A stretch of DNA of 10,786 bases from Desulfovibrio sp. (GTDB lineage Bacteria; Desulfobacterota; Desulfovibrionia; Desulfovibrionales; Desulfovibrionaceae), in contig JAIWOE010000010.1 of assembly GCA_020217165.1 (NCBI GenBank), positions 1 through 10,786 of the forward strand, in the 5' to 3' direction. Position numbers and translations under genes: made by a program. Each line of letters opens with the position of its first letter. Position 1 is the stretch's first letter. Below, piece after piece: positions 7,107 through 10,786 of the stretch. The notes under the pieces are model-generated. The model was not told the DNA's origin. It searched no databases and worked only from the letters and a program-made list of their open reading frames with translations.

Positions 7107-7573
7107 CACAAATCTTATGTTTTGATCTAGTTCTTACTCTTGTCGCTCTCTATAACCGCAAATTCACCATGCGACTTTCTTTTCTACACTTTGTCTAGAC
7201 TTTGTATAACATTAATCATGATCGTTGTTGCAATAAAACCATTGAAATTAAAGCAGCTTTTTCCGGTATCACAGGCCGCTGTAGCATTATGATCGTCTAA
7301 AAAAATATTATGCTGTCGAACTGTTGCCAGCAAACTGGAAAAACGAACTTCTACAGTCACTTTTGCATGGTTGTGCACCCAGAATACTGCAGTACACTCC
7401 ATGAACAACAGGTTACTGCTGAGAAATCACGGTTCAATCACGTTTCAACATATGATACATTGCAGTTTGCTTGCGTGAACTCAGCCACATATCAGTCACC
7501 CCCCGCCAAAATTGACGGTTTTCCGTGGGAACGGAGCCCAGCCTGTCGACGCACCACGCTGTTTCACACACGT
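7107..7573. other. AT-rich intergenic region without a convincing gene
   Basis: About 470 bases between the aguB terminator and the pilus promoter hold no ORF with a credible start, codon bias or recognisable motif. The composition differs sharply from the coding sequence on both sides: 16 of 60 bases are G or C in 7201-7260 and 23 of 60 in 7301-7360. A weak second minus-strand promoter-like pair (TTGCAA 7228-7233 and TATACA 7203-7208, spacer 19) and a weak plus-strand pair (TTCTAC 7182-7187 and TATAAC 7205-7210, spacer 17) occur here. The region may be an extended regulatory zone for the pilus operon, hold a small RNA, or be a remnant of acquired DNA; the sequence does not decide. Confidence 0.55.
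7188..7205. repeat. ACTTTGT direct repeat around a GTCTAGAC palindrome
   Basis: ACTTTGT occurs at 7188-7194 and again at 7199-7205, 11 bases apart. The perfect 8-base palindrome GTCTAGAC (7193-7200) spans the junction. It lies about 80-100 bases upstream of the -35 element of the predicted pilus promoter, a usual place for an activator site. It is short and could be chance in AT-rich DNA. Confidence 0.3.
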
Positions 7574-7606
7574 AAAACGCCCCCGCCGCACAAGGCGACG
7601 GGGGCG
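7574..7606 (-). terminator. Rho-independent terminator after aguB
   Basis: On the minus strand the 11-base arm CGCCCCCGTCG (7596-7606) pairs with CGGCGGGGGCG (7578-7588), with one G-U pair, around a 7-base loop (7589-7595). A TTTT run (7574-7577) follows. The hairpin begins 27 bases after the aguB stop codon and is very G+C-rich. It should end the iorB-regulator-aguB transcript and insulate it from the pilus operon. Confidence 0.88.
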
Positions 7607-7633
7607 CAACACGGTGTCCTGATGGTGCCAGCT

Positions 7634-8521
7634 TCAGGGCACGCTGGGGGGAGTACGCGTCAGCAGTGCATAGCAATCGGGCCGACGGTCGCGAAAAAAG
7701 CCCCAGATGCGTTTCTGGGCCCGCAGGGCGTCCAGATCAAAGCGGACCACCCGCACGGCTTCTTCCTGGCGATCCGCCTGCGCGGCAATGGCGCCGGTGG
7801 AGTCCGTGATGAAGGACGTGCCATAAAAGGTGATGCTGCAACAGGCGCCGCGTTCGGTGCCCACGCGATTGGCGGCCACCACGGGGGTGAGGTTGGCGCC
7901 GGCGTGGCCTTGCATCACGCGCTGCCAGTGGGGCTGGGTGTCCACCCCGGGCTCTTGGGGCTCGGAGCCGATGGCCGTGGGGTACAGCAGCACGTCTGCC
8001 CCCAGCAGGGTCATGGCCCGGGCGGCCTCGGGGAACCACTGGTCCCAGCAAATGCCCACCCCTACCCTGCCGTAGCGGGTCTGGTGCACCAGAAAGCCCG
8101 TGTTCCCGGGGGCAAAGTAGAACTTCTCCTCGTAGCCGGGACCATCGGGGATGTGCGTTTTGCGGTAGACGGGCTTGGCGGCGCCGTCTGCATCCACCAG
8201 CACGCAACTATTATAATAGCGGGGCTCGTCGCCGCTGTCGTCGCGTTCAAAGAAACTCACGGGCAACACCACCTCCAGTTCCGCGGCCAGGGCCGCAAGG
8301 CGGCGCACGTCCGGATGCCCGGCCAGGGGACGGGCCCAGGCAAAGAAGGCGGGATCTTTGTCCTTGCAAAAATAGGGGGTGGTGAGCAATTCCTGGAGGC
8401 AGATGACCTGCGCGCCCATGGAAGCCGCCTGGCGAACGAGGTCGCAGGCCTTGTCCAGGGTGCGGGCCTCGTTGTCCTCCCAGGCCAGCTGCACCACGCC
8501 AAGGGTCAGGGGCAGGGGCAT
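7634..8521 (-). CDS. aguB: N-carbamoylputrescine amidase
   Basis: A 295-residue cytoplasmic carbon-nitrogen hydrolase (nitrilase superfamily). It hydrolyses N-carbamoylputrescine to putrescine, CO2 and ammonia, the last step of the arginine-agmatine route to polyamines. The Glu-Lys-Cys triad is visible: Glu44 in LQELLTTPYFC, Lys121 in YRKTHIPDGPGYEEKFYF, and Cys158 in GVGICWDQWFPEAARAM. The segments YPTAIGSEPQEPG and HWQRVMQGHAGAN, and the C-terminal RIWGFFRDRRPD, are typical of the AguB/plant NLP1 subfamily, and the length fits. It follows the sigma-54 activator gene by 4 bases. A modest AGGA sits about 11 bases before the ATG, so translational coupling is likely. The terminator follows directly. 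Specificity for N-carbamoylputrescine is a subfamily inference; no agmatine deiminase gene is in the window. Confidence 0.93.
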   Translation of the reverse strand: MPLPLTLGVVQLAWEDNEARTLDKACDLVRQAASMGAQVICLQELLTTPYFCKDKDPAFFAWARPLAGHPDVRRLAALAAELEVVLPVSFFERDDSGDEPRYYNSCVLVDADGAAKPVYRKTHIPDGPGYEEKFYFAPGNTGFLVHQTRYGRVGVGICWDQWFPEAARAMTLLGADVLLYPTAIGSEPQEPGVDTQPHWQRVMQGHAGANLTPVVAANRVGTERGACCSITFYGTSFITDSTGAIAAQADRQEEAVRVVRFDLDALRAQKRIWGFFRDRRPDCYALLTRTPPSVP

Positions 8522-8525
8522 GGAG

Positions 8526-10133
8526 TCACGTCCTGTACGTGGGCTTGGTGCGTTGGGGGGCGGAGAACTTTTTGGCGTCCAGCCCGTACTTTTTCACCTT
8601 GTAGTTGACGATGCGGTAACTCACTCGCAGATCCCGCGCAGCCTGCAGCATGTTGCCGCGGGCCTTCTTGAGGGCATCCACCAGGATTTCCTGCTCGAAC
8701 TTGGCCACGGCCTCGCAGAAGGAGAGGTTGTTCTCCGTGGAGGAACTTTCCGCCGTTTGCAGCGAGGGAGGCATGTGGTACGTGCGGATGACTTCCTCAT
8801 CGCAGATGAGCACGGCGCGTTCGATGCAGTTCTTCAGTTCCCGCACGTTGCCGGGCCAGTGGTACTGCGTGAGCAGATCGATGGCCGGGGTGGAGATGCG
8901 TTTGATTTCCTTGGCGTACTCCCCGGCATATTGCCTGAGAAAATGCTCGGCCAGGGGCAGCACATCTTCCCGGCGCTCCCTGAGGGGCGGAATGAAGATG
9001 GGGAACACGTTGATGCGGTAGTACAAGTCCTCGCGGAACTTGCCTTTTTCCACCAGTTCTTCCAGGGGCTGGTGGGTGGCGCATACCAGGCGCACATCCA
9101 CGCTCACGCTGTGCTCGCTGCCCAGGCGCTGGATTTCCTGTTCCTGGATGGCCCGCAGCACCTTGGCCTGGGCGCCGGTGGAGAGTTCGCCGATTTCATC
9201 CAAAAACAGCGTGCCCTGATGGGCCAATTCAAAGAGGCCTTTCTTGGTTTGCACGGCGCCGGTGAAGGCGCCCTTCTGGTAGCCAAAGAGTTCGCTTTCC
9301 ACCAGTTCCGAGGGCAGGGCGGCGCAATTGAGCTTGATGAAGGCCTTGTCCCGCCTGGGGCTGGCCAGATGGATGGCCTCGGCCAGCAGCTCCTTGCCCG
9401 TGCCAGACTCCCCGCGCAACAGCACCGTGGCCCGGCTGGGGCCCACCTGGGCCGTCTGGCTCAAGACCAGCCTCATGGCCTTGGACGACGCCACAATGTT
9501 GGCAGTGGCCGGTCCGCCTTCAAGCTGGGTGCCGGAATACAGCCCCTGGGCCATCAGGTGGCGCTGGCGGGCCATCTCCTCCTGCAGGTAGGCGGCCTGG
9601 GTGGCGATCATCCCGGCCACCACCTCCAGGAACCGGCACTGCGCCTCCAGGATTTCCAGGTCATCGCAGGGAGTATCCACGGAGAGGGTGCCGATGATTT
9701 CCGGACCGTGCTCCTGGTCGCGATTGGGTGCCAGCACCGGCACGCACAGGAAGGCCAGGGAGGCAAGCTCTGCCTCGCTGCGGCCGAAAGCCTTGTTGAG
9801 GAAGGCCGGATGTTCCTTCATGCGCGTCACCACCAGGGGTTGCCCCGTGGTGAACACTTGCCCGGTGACGCCTTGCCCTGGCTCGTAGGTGGTCTGGGCG
9901 TTCTTGACCTGGCCGTGGGTCAAGGAGAGCTTGAGGTGCTGGGTTTCAGGGTCAAAGATCATCAGATGCGGCCGCTGAAAGCCGTGGTTTTCCGCCAGGG
10001 CCTTCAGGATGTTCTTCAGACTGATCTGAAACGGCGCCTGCGGCCCCATGCCGGCAAGGATTTGCCGCAAGGTGCCCAGATATGGCGCGAGGTCGCGCGA
10101 GATGTCCCTGCCGAGGGTGGCGTGTGCGATCAT
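8526..10133 (-). CDS. Sigma-54-dependent activator with GAF sensor domain and Fis-type HTH
   Basis: A 535-residue enhancer-binding protein. Residues about 20-185 form a GAF-type sensor (GQGVTGQVFTTGQPLVVTRM is the characteristic core). The AAA+ domain spans about 213-445: Walker A GESGTGKE (241-248), the sigma-54-contacting GAFTGA loop (288-293), Walker B GTLFLDEIGEL (307-317), and FREDLYYRINVFPI and WPGNVRELKN (426-435). A Fis-type helix-turn-helix lies at about 494-518 (ARGNMLQAARDLRVSYR and following). All elements needed for ATP-driven opening of sigma-54 polymerase are intact, and the domain order resembles NifA. There is no response-regulator receiver domain, so control is probably by a ligand or partner at the GAF domain. 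GGAGG (10139-10143) lies 5 bases before the ATG, and the gene starts 11 bases after iorB stops. It probably regulates its own or a nearby operon; the target is not shown by the sequence. Confidence 0.93.
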   Translation of the reverse strand: MIAHATLGRDISRDLAPYLGTLRQILAGMGPQAPFQISLKNILKALAENHGFQRPHLMIFDPETQHLKLSLTHGQVKNAQTTYEPGQGVTGQVFTTGQPLVVTRMKEHPAFLNKAFGRSEAELASLAFLCVPVLAPNRDQEHGPEIIGTLSVDTPCDDLEILEAQCRFLEVVAGMIATQAAYLQEEMARQRHLMAQGLYSGTQLEGGPATANIVASSKAMRLVLSQTAQVGPSRATVLLRGESGTGKELLAEAIHLASPRRDKAFIKLNCAALPSELVESELFGYQKGAFTGAVQTKKGLFELAHQGTLFLDEIGELSTGAQAKVLRAIQEQEIQRLGSEHSVSVDVRLVCATHQPLEELVEKGKFREDLYYRINVFPIFIPPLRERREDVLPLAEHFLRQYAGEYAKEIKRISTPAIDLLTQYHWPGNVRELKNCIERAVLICDEEVIRTYHMPPSLQTAESSSTENNLSFCEAVAKFEQEILVDALKKARGNMLQAARDLRVSYRIVNYKVKKYGLDAKKFSAPQRTKPTYRT

Positions 10134-10144
10134 GCTGTCCTCCG

Positions 10145-10759
10145 TCAGGATGCCGGGAAAGCGCTCGCTTGGCTGGCTGCGGCCTCCACACCCAGGGCGA
10201 TGGCCTTGAGGTTCAGGGGGGCGATGGCCGGCTTGAGGGTGGCGCGCACGGCCTCTTCCAGGGCATCCGGCCCAAAGGGAAAGAGTCCCAGGGCCAGGGC
10301 CGCACCCAGCAGGGCCAGATTGCCGCTCTGCACGGCGCCGGCCTGTTCGCCCAGGGCCCGGCAGGGCAGGAACAGGCAGCCCCCGGCACAGGCGGAGGCC
10401 GCCGCCTGGATAGTCGCCAGATCCGGCCGCGATTCCTTGCCCAGAGACACGTTCACCGGCTCAATGAAGTCCGTGGAGGACACCACCTTGCCGCCCGGCC
10501 GCAGCATGGGCAGGGCGCGGTAGGTTTCCAGCGGTTCAAATCCAAGCAAGACGTCGGCTTCGCCCGGCCCCACCCGGGGGCTCTTGAGGCCGCCCAGCAG
10601 GATGGTGGATTCCACCACCCCGCCGCGCTGGGCCATGCCGTGCACTTCGCCGGAGGTCACTTCCAGGCCCCGCAGCAGGGCCGCCTTGGCCAGCAAATTG
10701 GTGGCCGTCAGGGTGCCCTGGCCGCCCACGCCGGTCAGCAGAATACGCATGGTGTGCAT
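10145..10759 (-). CDS. iorB: Indolepyruvate:ferredoxin oxidoreductase, beta subunit
   Basis: A 204-residue protein of the gamma-type domain family of 2-oxoacid:ferredoxin oxidoreductases. With IorA it oxidises aryl pyruvates (indolepyruvate, phenylpyruvate, hydroxyphenylpyruvate) to aryl acetyl-CoA with ferredoxin as acceptor, under anoxic conditions. Signatures are LLTGVGGQGTLTATNLLA (7-24) near the N-terminus and SGEVHGMAQRGGVVES (36-51), which is characteristic of IorB. The length is normal for the subunit. GAGGAGG (10767-10773) is 7 bases from the ATG at 10757-10759; an in-frame ATG three codons in (10748-10750) is a possible alternative with AAGGGG upstream. Residues 123-133 carry a cysteine cluster (ACAGGCLFLPC); I cannot say whether it has a role. 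It is followed by the sigma-54 activator gene in the same operon. Confidence 0.92.
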   Translation of the reverse strand: MHTMRILLTGVGGQGTLTATNLLAKAALLRGLEVTSGEVHGMAQRGGVVESTILLGGLKSPRVGPGEADVLLGFEPLETYRALPMLRPGGKVVSSTDFIEPVNVSLGKESRPDLATIQAAASACAGGCLFLPCRALGEQAGAVQSGNLALLGAALALGLFPFGPDALEEAVRATLKPAIAPLNLKAIALGVEAAASQASAFPAS

Positions 10760-10772
10760 CCCCTTCCCTCCT

Positions 10773-10786
10773 CTACTTTTTCTTCG
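10773..10786 (-). CDS. Probable 3' end of iorA (partial)
   Basis: At the right edge the minus strand reads AAG AAA AAG TAG, which would end a protein in Lys-Lys-Lys with a stop at 10773-10775. The stop overlaps the iorB ribosome binding site, as is common for tightly packed iorAB genes. Only four codons are visible, so identity rests on the usual iorA-iorB order and is an inference. Confidence 0.35.

Noticed and set aside
7284..7313. Imperfect inverted repeat GCATTAT / ATTATGC
   Set aside because: The arms are 7 bases with one mismatch and a 16-base loop in AT-rich sequence, so it is too weak to call an operator or terminator.
7184..7408. A 74-codon minus-strand frame in the AT-rich spacer
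   Set aside because: It begins with TTG, has no Shine-Dalgarno sequence and no recognisable motif, and its reading crosses promoter-like elements. It is probably chance.
6878..7573. A sigma-54 (-24/-12) promoter for the pilus operon, given the nearby sigma-54 activator
   Set aside because: I scanned the minus strand for GG, ten bases, GC with TGGC and TTGC context and found only spacings of 7, 8, 9, 12 or 13. A profile scan could overturn this.
7310..8608. A 432-residue plus-strand open frame
   Set aside because: Most of it is antisense to aguB, whose catalytic triad is intact, and it runs through the terminator hairpin. No ribosome binding site or motif supports it.
8379..10523. A 714-residue plus-strand open frame, longer than any gene in the window
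   Set aside because: It lies antisense to the sigma-54 activator and iorB, both of which show complete family motifs on the minus strand. The plus reading has no recognisable domain. Long antisense frames are common in G+C-rich DNA.

Overview
The window looks like a piece of chromosome from a G+C-rich anaerobic bacterium, most likely a sulfate reducer of the Desulfovibrio type (Desulfobacterota). That is an inference from three things: the anaerobic indolepyruvate:ferredoxin oxidoreductase gene, the codon bias, and a MSHA/type IV pilus-like cluster with a GspA-type ATPase. No ribosomal marker is present, so the taxon is not proven. All eight well-supported genes lie on the minus strand and are intact. 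They form two transcription units that read from the right end of the window to the left.

Unit 1 (about 10786 to 7634) holds, in transcription order, the last codons of what is probably iorA, then iorB, then a GAF-AAA+-Fis sigma-54-dependent activator, then an N-carbamoylputrescine amidase (aguB). The gaps are 13, 11 and 4 bases, and a strong Rho-independent terminator (7574-7606) follows aguB. The unit combines oxidation of aromatic 2-oxoacids, a sensor-regulator and the last step of the agmatine route to putrescine.

Between the units lies about 700 bases without a convincing gene (6878-7573). Much of it is strikingly AT-rich (27% G+C counted over 7201-7260). It contains a good sigma-70 type promoter facing the second unit (TTGCCA, 17 bases, TATAAC). 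It also holds an untranslated leader of about 190 bases that carries a helically phased CTGCA repeat, and a small 11-base-spaced repeat around a GTCTAGAC palindrome.

Unit 2 (6877 to 114) is an envelope-spanning pilus or secretion assembly cluster in the same order as the MSHA pilus genes mshI-mshJ-mshK-mshL-mshM. It encodes a PilM-PilN fusion, a PilO-like protein, a PilP-like protein, a lipoprotein secretin, and a GspA/ExeA-like AAA+ ATPase with a periplasmic part that appears to carry LysM-like and SPOR-like peptidoglycan-binding modules. The first three would form the inner-membrane alignment complex, the secretin the outer-membrane pore, and the ATPase would help the secretin through the peptidoglycan. 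The motor ATPase, platform protein and pilins are not in the window and are expected beyond the left end, where a possible next gene starts at or below position 64.

The most interesting points are the PilM-PilN fusion that keeps the Asn-Leu-Leu docking motif at the junction, the dual wall-binding architecture predicted for the ATPase, the phased leader repeat, and the odd pairing of a sigma-54 activator with iorB and aguB. No mobile element, CRISPR array, tRNA or rRNA was seen.
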